Positions 26,201 to 35,197 are shown, counted from the first letter of the stretch. The stretch is DNA of 64,000 nucleotides from Loktanella sp. M215 (GCF_021735925.1 NZ_WMEA01000007.1:88179-152178); one strand, 5' to 3'. Numbers and translations: made by a program. The notes: generated from the letters alone by a model not told the origin.

Positions 26201-28938
26201 ACCGGGTCGGACAATGTCACGTTCCCGGTGTTCACCGCGGTGATGCTGAAGATCACCGTGTCGCCGACGGCAGAACCCGTCTGCGTAATCACCTTCGTCA
26301 CATCGAGGGCCGGGGCCGGGGCTACCGCAAATACGGTGGGATCGTCGGTTGTGTTGCCGTCGGCATCGTCGTTGTCATCCGACACGTCGCTGATCGGGCT
26401 GCCAGATGGATCGGCCGTCGCGGCGGTCACGCTGTTGGTCAGACCTCCGGCGTCGATGTCGTCCTGCGTCAGGGTATGGCTGACCGTCCAGCGCCAGACC
26501 TCTGCCAGATCAAGGGCGCCGTTGCCGTTCGTGTCGCTGGCCGCCACGAAGGCGGGCTGCGGTTGCGGCGTGATCGGGGTCGTGTCGGCGCGACGCAGAT
26601 CCTCGGTCAGGACGGGCGCGGTCAGGGTAACATTGCCGGTGTTCGCGACGCGGATCTCGAACGTCACGACACTTCCCGGGATTACGGGTGCGGGTTGCGA
26701 CTGGATGACCTTGACCACATCGATGGCGCCGGCGGCCTGCACCGGCACGACGGTCGGGTCATCGCCGTCCCCTGCCCCGTTGTCGGACACCTCCGTCACG
26801 GGATTGCTCAGTGGATCGTTCGCCGTGGCCGTCACGCTGTTGGTGATGCCACCCGCATCGATATCGGCCTGCGTCAGCGTGTAGGTCACCGTATAGATGC
26901 GCGCCTCGCCCACCTCGAACACGCCGGTCGCGCCGTCGTCACCGCTGACAAGCGTCACGGTCGGTGTCCCCACGACATCGGTGCCGCCGATACGACGCAC
27001 GGCGTCGGACAGGGCCGGTTCGGTCAGGGTGACGTTGCCGGTGTTGGTGAGCGCCACCTGAAACACGATATCCGTTCCCGCCGCGAAGCTCGCCGGAAGC
27101 GACGGCACAGTCTTGATCGCCGTCATCGCCGGCGCGGGTGGCGCCAGATTGACACGGGCACGCGCAATATCCGTCGGACCTGCACCACCGCCCGTCAGGG
27201 AGGACGTCAGACTGACGCTGTTCCGCACGGCATTGCCGGAATCAATGTCGGCTTGGGTCACAATGTAGGTTGCGGTCAGAACCGCTTCCTCGCCAGGTTC
27301 CAGCCGCGCGATCACGCCACCGTCCGAAATGGGCAACTGCCGCAGACCCGAGGCGCTGTTGTGAAAATCGACGAGCGTGATGTCCGTCAACGTGACGTTG
27401 CCGGGGTTCTGCACGGTGTAGGTGTAGGTGACCTCGGTCCCTGCGGTCACGTTGCTCGTGACGGATGGTACCTTGCTGATGCTGACGTCGGGGGTGACGG
27501 TGGCGTCGATCGTCTCGGACGCGGCGGCGGTCAGTGGCGCGCCGCCATAGTCATTTGCCGCCGTCACCGTGGCATTGTTGGTAACGAAACCTGCGTTCAC
27601 ATCGTTCTGGTCGACAACGTCGGTGCCGCGACATGCGAGCGTCTGCGACGGCAAGAGTCCCCCTGCGGGCAGCGGATCACACGTGACATTGGTGATCCGG
27701 TCGTCGGTGATCGCAGGCAGGCTGTTCAGTGTGACGTTGCCGATATTGGCGACGGTATAAACGTAGGTCAGGGTCTGGCCGGCAAGGTTGAAGGTCGGTG
27801 ATCCGTCGCCAGCGGTCAGTGGGCCGGAACCCGTCTTTCCCAGCCCGATCTGCGGCTGACGATCGGGGCCGGTCAGCGACTCGGTCCCTGTTTCGGTCAG
27901 CGGTGCCGCGCCAGGATTGGCGGGCTGTGCCGTCGCCGTGGCCGTGTTGTCGATCGCGCCGCGATCGATATCCGCCTGCGTCACGACAAGGTCGAACACG
28001 CAGGTCGTGTCCGTCGCACCGGGCGCAAGAGTCGCGATGTCGCAGGTCCCGGGCACCAGGCTGTCCGTGACGGAGATGCCGTTCAGGGTGATGTTCCCGG
28101 TGTTCGCCACGGCGATGCTGAAGCTGAGCGTTTCACCAACGGTGCTGAAGTCCGTCAGGCCGCCCGTGGGAATCAGGGTCTTGGTGACGGTCATCGCCGG
28201 GGTCGGCGCGGCGACGGCATAGGTCGCACTCTCGTTGCCGGTCACAGGGGCACCCTGCAACGTCGTCGCTTCCGCCGTTGCGGTGTTGGCAATCGCGGCA
28301 CCGGCGTCTACGTCGGATTGCGTGACGGTGTAGGTGCCCGTGCAGGTCAGCGCCGCGCCGGGGGTTGCCCCGGCGGGGGGTGCCAGCGTTACGGGTGCTG
28401 TCGCATCGCAAGTAACCGCGCCGACGAAAGGATCGTTAACCGTGACGCCCTGCAGGGTCTGGGTGCCGGTGTTCTGCGCGACGATGGTGAACAGGACCAC
28501 ATCACCGGCGGCAGCAGGCTGGCCGGGGCTGGTCTGGTTGTCGGCCGACTTGGCGACCGTCAGCGCGGGGTTCGCGATGGCGTCCACACGCGCCTGCACG
28601 ACCGGCGATGCCACGTCTTCGCCCGCAAAGGATGACCGCGCAAAGGCGTTGTTGATGACGAAACCGCCGGTCGCACCCGGACGCAACGCGTCGACGTCGG
28701 CCTGCGTGACCGTATAGCTGCCGGTGCAGGTGATCGCGTCGCCAGGTTCAAGAGGATTGGCCCCGTCAACCACAGGGCAGGAAATCGGCGTCGTGATCTT
28801 GTCGTCGATAACCACGACCGGCTCGATAAAGGCGGGCGGTGCTGTCCCGGAGGAGGTGTTGGTCACGACGAAGGTGTAGGGAATGACATCCCCCGCGGCG
28901 GAAAAACTTGCAACCTGCGGAGTCTTGCTGATCGACAA
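20296..28938 (-). CDS. giant DUF11/DUF7507 repeat surface protein, 3' part
   Basis: An open frame of 2880 codons (the in-frame sequence really begins near 29071) holding about 19 repeats of 100-125 residues. Each ends in a signature such as YTLTQADIDAGGLRNT with a preceding N-T-G-N-V-T-L turn. After the repeats come an SdrD-B-like domain (DVIGKVFDDRNLNGYQDG) and a C-terminal segment IRLSYYTQGEGQALARSRLD resembling OmpA-type ends. It lacks its own signal peptide and is the continuation of the upstream frame; a 4-nt deletion near 29072 separates them. The barrel gene follows at once. An adhesin or fibre role is inferred from repeats and context. Confidence 0.8.
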   Translation of the reverse strand: MSISKTPQVASFSAAGDVIPYTFVVTNTSSGTAPPAFIEPVVVIDDKITTPISCPVVDGANPLEPGDAITCTGSYTVTQADVDALRPGATGGFVINNAFARSSFAGEDVASPVVQARVDAIANPALTVAKSADNQTSPGQPAAAGDVVLFTIVAQNTGTQTLQGVTVNDPFVGAVTCDATAPVTLAPPAGATPGAALTCTGTYTVTQSDVDAGAAIANTATAEATTLQGAPVTGNESATYAVAAPTPAMTVTKTLIPTGGLTDFSTVGETLSFSIAVANTGNITLNGISVTDSLVPGTCDIATLAPGATDTTCVFDLVVTQADIDRGAIDNTATATAQPANPGAAPLTETGTESLTGPDRQPQIGLGKTGSGPLTAGDGSPTFNLAGQTLTYVYTVANIGNVTLNSLPAITDDRITNVTCDPLPAGGLLPSQTLACRGTDVVDQNDVNAGFVTNNATVTAANDYGGAPLTAAASETIDATVTPDVSISKVPSVTSNVTAGTEVTYTYTVQNPGNVTLTDITLVDFHNSASGLRQLPISDGGVIARLEPGEEAVLTATYIVTQADIDSGNAVRNSVSLTSSLTGGGAGPTDIARARVNLAPPAPAMTAIKTVPSLPASFAAGTDIVFQVALTNTGNVTLTEPALSDAVRRIGGTDVVGTPTVTLVSGDDGATGVFEVGEARIYTVTYTLTQADIDAGGITNSVTATANDPLSNPVTEVSDNGAGDGDDPTVVPVQAAGAIDVVKVIQSQPAPVIPGSVVTFEIRVANTGNVTLTAPVLTEDLRRADTTPITPQPQPAFVAASDTNGNGALDLAEVWRWTVSHTLTQDDIDAGGLTNSVTAATADPSGSPISDVSDDNDDADGNTTDDPTVFAVAPAPALDVTKVITQTGSAVGDTVIFSITAVNTGNVTLSDPVLTDGFTRFDGSAITGATPVLTGGGAAGDPLAPHDSRVWTLTHVLTQADVDAGGLRNTATLTATAPGGATVTDVSDDGDDGDGNTVDDTTDLPIAGNAGLEIVKVVTTAGLVAGDPVVFTLTASNTGTLTLSDLTLTDTFTRADGAAIEGTTPVPADPATVNDPLLPAQSRVWTLTHTLTQADIDAGGLRNTVLASSTAPGGTPVTDVSDDGDDGDGNTTNDPTELLIAPAPLLDVTKVVLRGGAAVGDSVEFTITATNVGNVTLTNPVITDTLTDLSGNARTTAAPVFVAGASQSVLAVGASNAYTLTYILTQADLDAGGLRNTATVSATAPAGGTVSDVSDDGDDADGNTTNDPTDLSVAVVASLSAVKEIVAGPVTLGGRVVFDIRVTNTGNVTLRQVAIASDTLTRADGTVLTLTDSPVLRSTSQGSPAGTLAVEETGIWRASYILTQADIDAGGIRNIAVATGTPATGNPVTVQTRDTDEADGNPAIDPTELAIPINPALSLDKVLVSGGPTFGAVGDTLSFRFDVRNTGNVTLTNPVTIDDPLITGGGGTVTCPAGPLAPGALVSCTGSYAVTQADIDAGGVTNTATAASGATTSAPDAVTVPSQRAPALETVKTGVSITTGGQTFTTIEPQNFQIGAVVAYDYVVTNTGNTTITAPITVADNLNPVSCPATPGGLAPLAAITCTATYTVNGNDVALGSVTNVARASDGTTTSPSASETVPQGGTPALALDKALVTVANGDGSPQADLLFDAVSDVLTYQFTVTNTGNAAYARDVVVDDARLSGPLVCFNSQGSTVNLAPTEQAICNGTYVVKQADLDAGSILNEAVASTIFGPDGDTTIVSSTPAQVLSPAATVSAVSLVKTAADLPVTAVGQVLTYTLTIQNTGNQTLRNVTATDPLLPVLVCDQATLAPQGVLACDGTYVVTQTDVDTGTLVNTADVTAITPRGAQVQATDSLTVDMPAASNDLQLDKVADTAAFGNVGSVVTFDLIVTNNGNLTLRDLVLTDPAIDAAYGCTVANLAPGASDSSCAVSRTVTQADVDTGTITNTAFVAGRDAQNNPVASEGTAVVPSQPRAGGLDVTKVLTQSGANVGDTVVFEITALNSGVVTLRDLAIVDSFTRLDGTDVTQQNLVLVGPGAAADPLPPQQSRVWTLTHVLTQVDVDAGGLRNSATVSGLDPANAPVSDISDNGNDADGNTVDDATVLPLLAGPAIALEKRLTTSGAVAGDTVVFTIVATNTGNVSLSDLALTDTFTRVDGTAITGAAVLPADPATMDDPLLPGVARVWTLEHELTQADIDAGGLANTAIVTASDPTGGPVTDVSDNGIDDDGNTVDDPTLLPIGSAPGIEVTKTVATPGTAVGDTVVYEIAVRNTGNVTLTDIVVTDTMTAMDGTPRGTRDVIFLRGADAATLGVGESNIYAVNYVLTQADFDAGGLTNVAEATAVLTAGGVLSDTSDNGDDADGNTVDDPTVVVLETDASVAVTKEAGIPRRLAADRVAYPFTITVENTGNVTQTGVQVGDNLAAFAAPARVVSVSVPQVSGFTGPGGAAGDFNGSGRTGTLRGDVSLAPGQTGTVRLTVVLDPTQGFPAQDNVAAVTSDQIIDPATGAVTVPALAPANVRVVKVADSQTALLGGAVGYTLTFENLNNVFESGLTFVDALPDGLSFTPGTARYDGADTPQPNVAGRRLEWRDITLAPRQKVTVTLQARVTGGDGDLTNTAYVLDPGQSVISNRAEATVSRRPEAVFDCGDVIGKVFDDRNLNGYQDGVAPVDRSAITDQTYVEDKFRTPTAQLPDGEPGLAGVRLATVSGTIITTDAYGRFSVPCAELPADIGSNFTLKLDTRTLPTGYSVTTENPRTVRLTPGTVTKLNFGAAIANVVDIDLTAAAFAGTTAEPVPALPAGIDALLAQIRDKPSMIRLSYYTQGEGQALARSRLDAVEDLIRSRWRRDAPYRLQIDRTIQALQ

Positions 28939-31900
28939 CGTCGGCGCGGCCCCCGGCGGAATCGTCAGCGACGTCGGGTCCGACGTGACGGTGCCGTTCG
29001 TGCCGCTGGCCGTGTTCGTGACGCTGCCGAACTCTACGTCGCGAACTGCGATCGTGTAGGTTGCAGTGCAACTGTGTCACCGGGTGCCAGGCTTGCCGTC
29101 CCGCAGCTGATGGGGCCGGGAATCTTATCGTCGTTGACATTGATCGGTCCCGCAATCGTGGTATTGCCGTCGTTGATCAGGTCATAGCGATAGGTCGCGA
29201 TCTGGCCGGGCGAGAATGCATCGAGGGTGACAAGGGATTTGGCAACGCTCAGGTTCGGGCGCCGCACGCCGATCGCCGTTGCAGTGCCTGGCACGGCTGT
29301 GGTCACTGTGTTGCCGCCGAACTGAGTAGACGCAGTTGCGGTATTGGCAAAACGCCCTGCATCCACATCCACTTGGGTCGGTGCATAGGGCAGCGCGCAG
29401 ATCACCTGTGCACGTGGCGCGAGCGGTGCCGTCGTGCAGGTCAGCGGCGCAGGTTGGATCAGCGGGTCCGATACGGTGATGGGGTCGGTGGTCGTGACGT
29501 TACCGGCGTTGCGGACGATAAATTCGAAAACAAGGTTGTTGGGGTTGCCTGAATTCGACAGGTCGCCCGGCGCGTCGAATGTCGCGGCTGTGCCGGGACG
29601 GATGCGCTTGGTGATGGTCAGGGCAGGTTGCTGATCGGCGTCAACGGTCACGCTGTCGGGTGCGGACGTCACGACAGCGAGCCCGTCGGGATAGGTGGCC
29701 GAGGCCTGCACCCGCTGCGACACGCGGGCCGTGGCGGTGTTCGTCACATCGCCTGCGTCAAGATCGGCCTGCGTGACAGGGTACGTCGCAATGCATGTCA
29801 GCGCCGCACCGGGGCTAAGCCCACCCACGGCCAGCGCGGGACAAGTCACCGTCGTGCGGTCGTCCGCGACTCTGATGGGTGACGTCAAGGTCGTGTTGCC
29901 ACGGTTCGTGACGACGTAGTCGTAGGTGATCGTATCCCCGACCGCGTCGAAAGGCGCACCAGACGTCACCGATTTGACCAGTTCGAGGGCCGGCAACTGG
30001 TCCGGGCCCTTGACCGACAGCGTGGCGGTCTGCGTCGCGGGTGTGCCGCGCGTGGTATCGCCCGCGACGGTCACCGTGTTCTCGATCTCGCCCCGGTCGA
30101 TATCGGCCTGGGTGACGGTGTAGGTATCCGACAGCGGGCTGCCGTCGCCGCAGGTCAGGGCCTCTTCACCCGGCGCAAGATCCGCAAGGGCGCAGGTAAA
30201 GCCGGTCAGCGGATCATTGATCGCAAGGTTGGTCAGCGTAACGTTGCCGGTGTTGCGGGCCGTGAAGGTGTAGGTTTTTGTCGCCGGAAGGTTCGCGAAG
30301 GTTCCCGCAGGCGCATCAGCGACCTTGGTCACGGCCAATGCGGGGGACTGAGCCGGGCCGGTCACGATCACCGTATCAGCACCGTTGATCGGGGCACCGT
30401 CAAGACCGGTGCCGGTAAAGGTCGCCGCATTCTCGATTTGGCCCACGTCAATGTCGGCCTGCGTGATCTCGTAACTGCCGCGGCAGGTGGTATCGGTTGC
30501 ACCGGGTGCCAGATCGGCGATGTTGCAGACCAGATCAGGATTGAAGAAGGTGTCGGTGATCGTCAGTCCGGTCAGGGTTACGCCGCCTGTGTTGCGCAGG
30601 CTCAGGACGAAATCGACCGCATCGCCGATGGCCGTGAACGTCGCGGGCGCCGTCTTGTCAAAGACGAAGCTGGCGACACGGTCAGACCCAACAGCCGTAA
30701 TTGTTGCATCAGACGTATCGTTCGCGTCAGGTGTGACCCCCGCCGCAGTGGCGATCGCGGTGTTGACGTAGCTTCCGGCATCGAAATCGGCCTGCGTCGT
30801 CAGGCGTGTCACCGTACAGGACGGATCTGTCGCGGTCGGGGCGATTGTTGGAATAACGCAGGTATAGTCCAGCGCAGCGTCCGTGACGGTCACGTTATTC
30901 AGCGTCAGGTTGCCGGTGTTCTGAACGGCAAAGCTATAGGTGGCCGTCTGTCCCGGTGCCGTGAACGTCGCATCGCCGGTTTCCGTGACAACCACGGATT
31001 TGGCCAGGCTTAGCGTCCGCGTGGCAAAGGTCGGGTCGATGGGGGTCGTGGCGTCTGCCGTATCGCTCAGCGTGACGCCGGTCGGCGTAGTGGCTGTTGC
31101 GGTCACGGTGTTGTCGATCTGTCCGGCGTCCAGATCTGCCTGCGTGACCTGATAACTGCCGGTGCATGTCACGACATTGTTCGGCGCCTGCGACGCGGGT
31201 GGAACCGGCCCGGCCGTGTTCGGCGTGGCCGAACCGATGCAGCTGATCGCCGGGTTTGGCTGATCTATCAGCGGATCGCTTAATACGACCGATGTCAGGG
31301 TTTGCGCGGACGTGTTGGTGATCGTGAAAGTGTAGTTGACCGTGTCGCCGAGAAGCTGGAAAGGTCCATCCGACACCTTTCCAATCGTGAAGCTGGGCGT
31401 GACGTTGGCCGGAACGGTCGCAGTCGCGGGTGGGACGACCTGCGTGATCCCGCTGCCGACGTTGTAAACGACCGTGACGGTTGCCGTGTTTTCGTATTGC
31501 CCCGCATCGATGTCGGCCTGCGTGATGGTCCGAACTGCGGTACAGGTGACGGAGTCCCCTACTGCGAGGTTCACAGGAGGGACGCAGGCCGGACTGAAGG
31601 TGGTTCCGGGGTCCTGGATGTCGAAAGTGTCGCCAAAGTCGGTCCCGATCGCACCCCCGCTGTTGTTTGTCAGTATGATCGTAAAGCTCACCTGATCACC
31701 CAGGCTGTCGAAGGAAGGCGTTACCGCCGTCTTCGCGAGGCCGAGATCGTAGATCGTGTTTCGTGCGGCAACGGCGTTGCTGTCGTTGGACCGCGTGCCA
31801 TCTGCCCCCGTCGCAAAGGCCGTATTTCGAATTTCGCCCGCGGTCACGTCGGCGGTGGTGGTCGTGTAAGGCCGGCTGCACGAGATCGCAGCACCGACGT

Positions 31901-33400
31901 TCAGCGTCCCGGTAGCACAGTCGAAAGGCGCACCCAGCAAGGGATCGGTCACACGGATCGGGCCGGGGATCGCGACGTTACCGCTGTTGGTCACGCTGAA
32001 GGCATAGGTGATCGTCTCACCCGCGTTGGCAAATGCAGTCGGCGTCGCCGTCTTGCTGAGCGACAGCGCCGGCGTGCGCGTGCCGTTGACTGAAACCGTG
32101 CGCGGCGCGGAGGTTATCGTCCCACCGCCGTTCGGAGCCGTGGCCGAGGCCGTCGCTGTGTTGGTCACGACGCCCGCGTTCAGATCCGCCTGGGTGACGG
32201 AATAAGGAGCCGAGGTGCATGTAATGGCGGTGCCGGGCGCGATGGTGGATACGGGACAGGTCACGGGCACCGCCGTGCTTGTCGCGCCGACGGTGTTGTC
32301 CGCCACGACAGGCGCGCTCAGGGTCACGTTGCCGGTGTTGCGCAGCACGAAGTCGTAGGTCAACGACTGGCCCACAGCGGTAAAGGGATTGGGCCCGCTT
32401 GCCAGCCGCTTGGTCATGGTCAGGCTGCGTGTGGTCTGGGCAGGCAGTGTCACGTCGTCTGTCGCCTGCCCGGTCACGCCAGCCACAGTGATGCTGGCCG
32501 TCGCCGTGTTCAACAGCGAGCCTGCATCAAGATCCGCCTGCGTGATGGTGTAAGGCCTGCTGCATGTGATCGTCTGACCCGGTGCCACGGCCCCTGCGGG
32601 ACAGGTCGGCGTGCCTGCCTTTGGATCGCTGATCGCCGGGGCCGCGGGCCATGTCACGTTGCCGGTGTTGCGGACCGCAAAGCGGAAATCGATGACATCC
32701 CCCACCGCATCGTAATTCGCCTGCAAGGCCGTCTTGTCCAATGTCAGCGTCACGATGGCGGCCGGTCCCGGCAGGCTCGACTGTCCTGTGTTGGTCACCT
32801 GCGCGCCGCGCGGCGTTGTCGCGCGAACGGTCGCGGTATTGGCCAGTCGCGTGCCATTGATGGCAAAGGCATCCACATCCGACTGCGTCACGGTGTAATT
32901 CAGCGTGCAGCTGGCGGTGTTCGTCGCATTGTCCGCAGACAGCGGCAAGAGCGTGGCGAAGCTGCACGTCTGACCCGGAATCCGCGGATCGGAAATCACG
33001 ACGTTGCGCAGGGTCGTGTTGCCGGTGTTGGTGGACGTCAGAGTATAGGCGACGGTGCTGCCCGCCGCGCCGAACGGGTTGGGCGCACCGCTTTTGGTCA
33101 GCGTGATCGCATTGTTCGCGGTGGGCCCGGTGACGGTCACGGTGTCGCTCACGGTGCCAAGCTGACCATACTCCGGTGTGCCGTTGGCCCTTGCGATATT
33201 GGTGACCGTTCCGGAATCGATATCCGCCTGCGTGATCCGGTAACTGCCGGTGCAGGTCAGCTCCTTCGGTTGCCCATCCCCGCTGCGTGTCCGTGCAAGG
33301 GAATTGTTCGGCGGTGCCGGACAGGCGACGTTCGGAATGCGGTCATCCACCACTGTGATGTTGTCGATATCCACCGATCCGATGTTGCGCACCGTGTAGA
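20900..33400 (-). repeat. about 32 tandem protein-coding repeats
   Basis: Counting the consensus TQADxDxGxxxN across both halves gives roughly 12 complete plus one split copy in the 5' part and 19 in the 3' part. Units are 100-125 codons, diverged at the DNA level, and alternate between a two-cysteine type and a cysteine-free type with DVSDDGDDGDGNT linkers. The run of cysteine-free units at about 22-27 kb is the most uniform, suggesting recent local duplication. Confidence 0.75.
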
Positions 33401-34229
33401 TGTAGTTGAAGACGTCACCGACCTGCGTGTAGGCGGCGATGCTGCCGACCAGCGACTTGTCGAACTCGTACCCCGGCGCGATGGTGCGCAGGTCGTCACG
33501 CGGCAGCGAGGACCCGCGCCGGAAGTCCCAGTAGTTGTCGTTGGGGTCCCGGTCAAAGACCTGGCTTGCAGTCTGATTGGTTTGAAGGATGTTGGCCAGC
33601 AACGCAGTGTTGGTCGAGGAAAACCAACCTGTGTCAAAGGTGTTGTTGCCGAAACCCGTTCCCAGACCGTAGCTGACAGTGCCAGCATCGTTCGTGTTGT
33701 CAGTGGTCCGGCCCGACCAGTTGCCGACGTCAAACCCGTTGAGCCGCAGCGTGATGTCGTTCTGGTCAAATCCGCCGACCTGCGTGTCGCCATCATAGGC
33801 AGAGAACCGGATATCGACACGCGCGATCGCGCCACCGAAATAGTTGGTGCAGGATCGGAAGCCGCAGTCCAGGGTGATGGGGTTGTTGATCGTGAAGGGA
33901 TTGCCCCGGAACTGCGTCGGCGACCCGGTGTTCTGATAACCGACGAATGCCCCGGCCGGATCGGAGAATTGGTAATAGATGTTGCCGTTGACGCCCGTGA
34001 TGACCAGGGCGACGCCCCCTGCTTGGGGATATTCGGCTGGCAACTGAACGCCCGTGGCAGGAACGGTCATCGTGAAAGGGGTTGCAGCGGCAGGAGCGAT
34101 TCCGAAACATGCGCAGAACAGCAGCACCAATGATGCGAATGAAATCCTGATCCAGGATAAGAGCCACGACCTGCTTTTCCGTTCAGTCGAATCCGCTTCA
34201 CAGTCGGACTTCGTGACGTTTCCAAGCAT
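29034..34229 (-). CDS. giant DUF11/DUF7507 repeat surface protein, 5' part (frameshifted end)
   Basis: From ATG 34229 (AGGA 9 bases upstream; ATG 34250 possible) a signal-anchor segment WIRISFASLVLLFCACFG ends in APAAATPF. A roughly 230-residue N-terminal domain follows, then about 12 repeats ending in signatures such as YTVTQADIDRGEIENT. The last repeat is cut inside the pattern GDTVTCTATYT: four bases are missing near 29072, the frame reads LQPTRSQFAT and stops at 29034. The next frame continues the same repeat (AVRDVEFGSVTNTASGTNG). Without the deletion the protein would be about 4650 residues. As it stands this product would be secreted without the C-terminal anchor. Confidence 0.8.
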   Translation of the reverse strand: MLGNVTKSDCEADSTERKSRSWLLSWIRISFASLVLLFCACFGIAPAAATPFTMTVPATGVQLPAEYPQAGGVALVITGVNGNIYYQFSDPAGAFVGYQNTGSPTQFRGNPFTINNPITLDCGFRSCTNYFGGAIARVDIRFSAYDGDTQVGGFDQNDITLRLNGFDVGNWSGRTTDNTNDAGTVSYGLGTGFGNNTFDTGWFSSTNTALLANILQTNQTASQVFDRDPNDNYWDFRRGSSLPRDDLRTIAPGYEFDKSLVGSIAAYTQVGDVFNYIYTVRNIGSVDIDNITVVDDRIPNVACPAPPNNSLARTRSGDGQPKELTCTGSYRITQADIDSGTVTNIARANGTPEYGQLGTVSDTVTVTGPTANNAITLTKSGAPNPFGAAGSTVAYTLTSTNTGNTTLRNVVISDPRIPGQTCSFATLLPLSADNATNTASCTLNYTVTQSDVDAFAINGTRLANTATVRATTPRGAQVTNTGQSSLPGPAAIVTLTLDKTALQANYDAVGDVIDFRFAVRNTGNVTWPAAPAISDPKAGTPTCPAGAVAPGQTITCSRPYTITQADLDAGSLLNTATASITVAGVTGQATDDVTLPAQTTRSLTMTKRLASGPNPFTAVGQSLTYDFVLRNTGNVTLSAPVVADNTVGATSTAVPVTCPVSTIAPGTAITCTSAPYSVTQADLNAGVVTNTATASATAPNGGGTITSAPRTVSVNGTRTPALSLSKTATPTAFANAGETITYAFSVTNSGNVAIPGPIRVTDPLLGAPFDCATGTLNVGAAISCSRPYTTTTADVTAGEIRNTAFATGADGTRSNDSNAVAARNTIYDLGLAKTAVTPSFDSLGDQVSFTIILTNNSGGAIGTDFGDTFDIQDPGTTFSPACVPPVNLAVGDSVTCTAVRTITQADIDAGQYENTATVTVVYNVGSGITQVVPPATATVPANVTPSFTIGKVSDGPFQLLGDTVNYTFTITNTSAQTLTSVVLSDPLIDQPNPAISCIGSATPNTAGPVPPASQAPNNVVTCTGSYQVTQADLDAGQIDNTVTATATTPTGVTLSDTADATTPIDPTFATRTLSLAKSVVVTETGDATFTAPGQTATYSFAVQNTGNLTLNNVTVTDAALDYTCVIPTIAPTATDPSCTVTRLTTQADFDAGSYVNTAIATAAGVTPDANDTSDATITAVGSDRVASFVFDKTAPATFTAIGDAVDFVLSLRNTGGVTLTGLTITDTFFNPDLVCNIADLAPGATDTTCRGSYEITQADIDVGQIENAATFTGTGLDGAPINGADTVIVTGPAQSPALAVTKVADAPAGTFANLPATKTYTFTARNTGNVTLTNLAINDPLTGFTCALADLAPGEEALTCGDGSPLSDTYTVTQADIDRGEIENTVTVAGDTTRGTPATQTATLSVKGPDQLPALELVKSVTSGAPFDAVGDTITYDYVVTNRGNTTLTSPIRVADDRTTVTCPALAVGGLSPGAALTCIATYPVTQADLDAGDVTNTATARVSQRVQASATYPDGLAVVTSAPDSVTVDADQQPALTITKRIRPGTAATFDAPGDLSNSGNPNNLVFEFIVRNAGNVTTTDPITVSDPLIQPAPLTCTTAPLAPRAQVICALPYAPTQVDVDAGRFANTATASTQFGGNTVTTAVPGTATAIGVRRPNLSVAKSLVTLDAFSPGQIATYRYDLINDGNTTIAGPINVNDDKIPGPISCGTASLAPGDTVALQPTRSQFAT

Positions 34230-34580
34230 GAATTTCAGTCCTGACCACAAGCATGATAGCGTTTTTACGAACCACGGCCCGCCACCGTGGAAGCAACATT
34301 TGCATCCGCGCGTTTTTGATGGTCCGCTTTCAAATCAATCAATACAGCAAAATCTGATCTGCGTTTGCCTGCTCATTTCTTTGATCTGCCGAGCCCACTG
34401 AACGTGTTGCAAAATTGTTTCTCGGAGAAATCCCTAAGGAACGTCTGCTCAACGTTCCCAGCTGCGCTGAGGCTGCCGCCTGAGCGCTTTTGGGGGGGCC
34501 TTTTGGAGGCGAAAGCGGTCTAAGTCATGCTCTCAATGCCGCTCTTGCGGCCTGACACCCGTTTCCGGGCGGACTCGTCC
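34230..34580. other. control region of the repeat-protein gene and edge of IS5 relic
   Basis: No gene. The part next to 34230 is AT-richer and should hold the promoter of the minus-strand surface operon. I cannot assign -35/-10 boxes with confidence. The stretch from about 34403 (TGTTGCAAAATTGTTTCTC) to 34580 probably belongs to the end of the IS5-type relic. Confidence 0.4.
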
Positions 34581-34853
34581 TCATGCCATCAGCTTTCGTC
34601 GCACGAGGAAGAGGTTGCCGAGCGCAAACAGCGTGAAGAGCTGGGCCCGGTTCTTGGCGAGGCCGCGGTAGCGAGTCTTCACATGGCCAAACTGGCATTT
34701 GATGACACGGAAGGGATGCTCGACCCTGGCCCTTACCTTGGCGATGATGCGGTTGGTGCTTTCCTCAAGTGGATGCAGGTTGCCGCCCTTTGGGGCCTTG
34801 CGCATGACGCCCCAGAACTGGCCTGACCTGCCCCCCGGTCGTCCCTCATTCAT
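34581..34853 (-). pseudogene. IS5-family transposase, C-terminal fragment
   Basis: The minus frame reads [20 protein letters not shown], then [20 protein letters not shown] and [20 protein letters not shown], the C-terminus of IS5-group DDE transposases (the glutamate is in VEHPFR). Everything before FWGVM is absent. The 5' boundary at about 34835 abuts an IS3 fragment, so a later insertion or deletion removed the rest. Confidence 0.88.
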
Positions 34854-35197
34854 AACGAGAGTCCTTGGGTTTGATAGTCGTCGGTTTCGGGTGTGGCAAG
34901 CGCGCCGGGCGCGGTGCCATCAAGTAGCTCAAGCGCGCGGCGCGCTTCTGCTGGGGTCTTGTTGCCGAGCGATGAATGCGGCCTGACGTTGTTGTAATCA
35001 TAGCGCCAGATGGCAAGCGTTCGGCGGGCGTCGGCCAGGCTGTCGAAGATTTCCTCGTTGAGGCATTCGTCGCGCAAGCTGCCGTTGAATGACTCGATGT
35101 AGCCGTTCTGCTGCGGCTTGCCGGGATCGATGTAATGCCACTCGACCTTGTTGTCGTTTGCCCATTTCAGGATGGCCTTGCTGGTGAACTCCGTTCC
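34854..35197 (-). pseudogene. IS3-family OrfB, C-terminal fragment
   Basis: On the minus strand from 35197 it reads [50 protein letters not shown] and [19 protein letters not shown], the second half of an IS3 transposase. It begins exactly at the glycine after the catalytic S-D-N triplet, where the IS110 element is inserted. The product downstream of DNG resembles a different IS3 subgroup from the N-terminal piece on the far side of the IS110 (36831-37756), so the two may not have been one gene. Confidence 0.85.

Noticed and set aside
21320..28717. Several long plus-strand frames (up to 709 codons)
   Set aside because: All lie opposite the repeat gene. Their repeated character mirrors the minus-strand repeats and they lack starts with ribosome sites.
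20900..33400. Regularly spaced repeats that could suggest a CRISPR array
   Set aside because: The units are 300-375 bp and protein-coding, with no short identical repeats or unique spacers.
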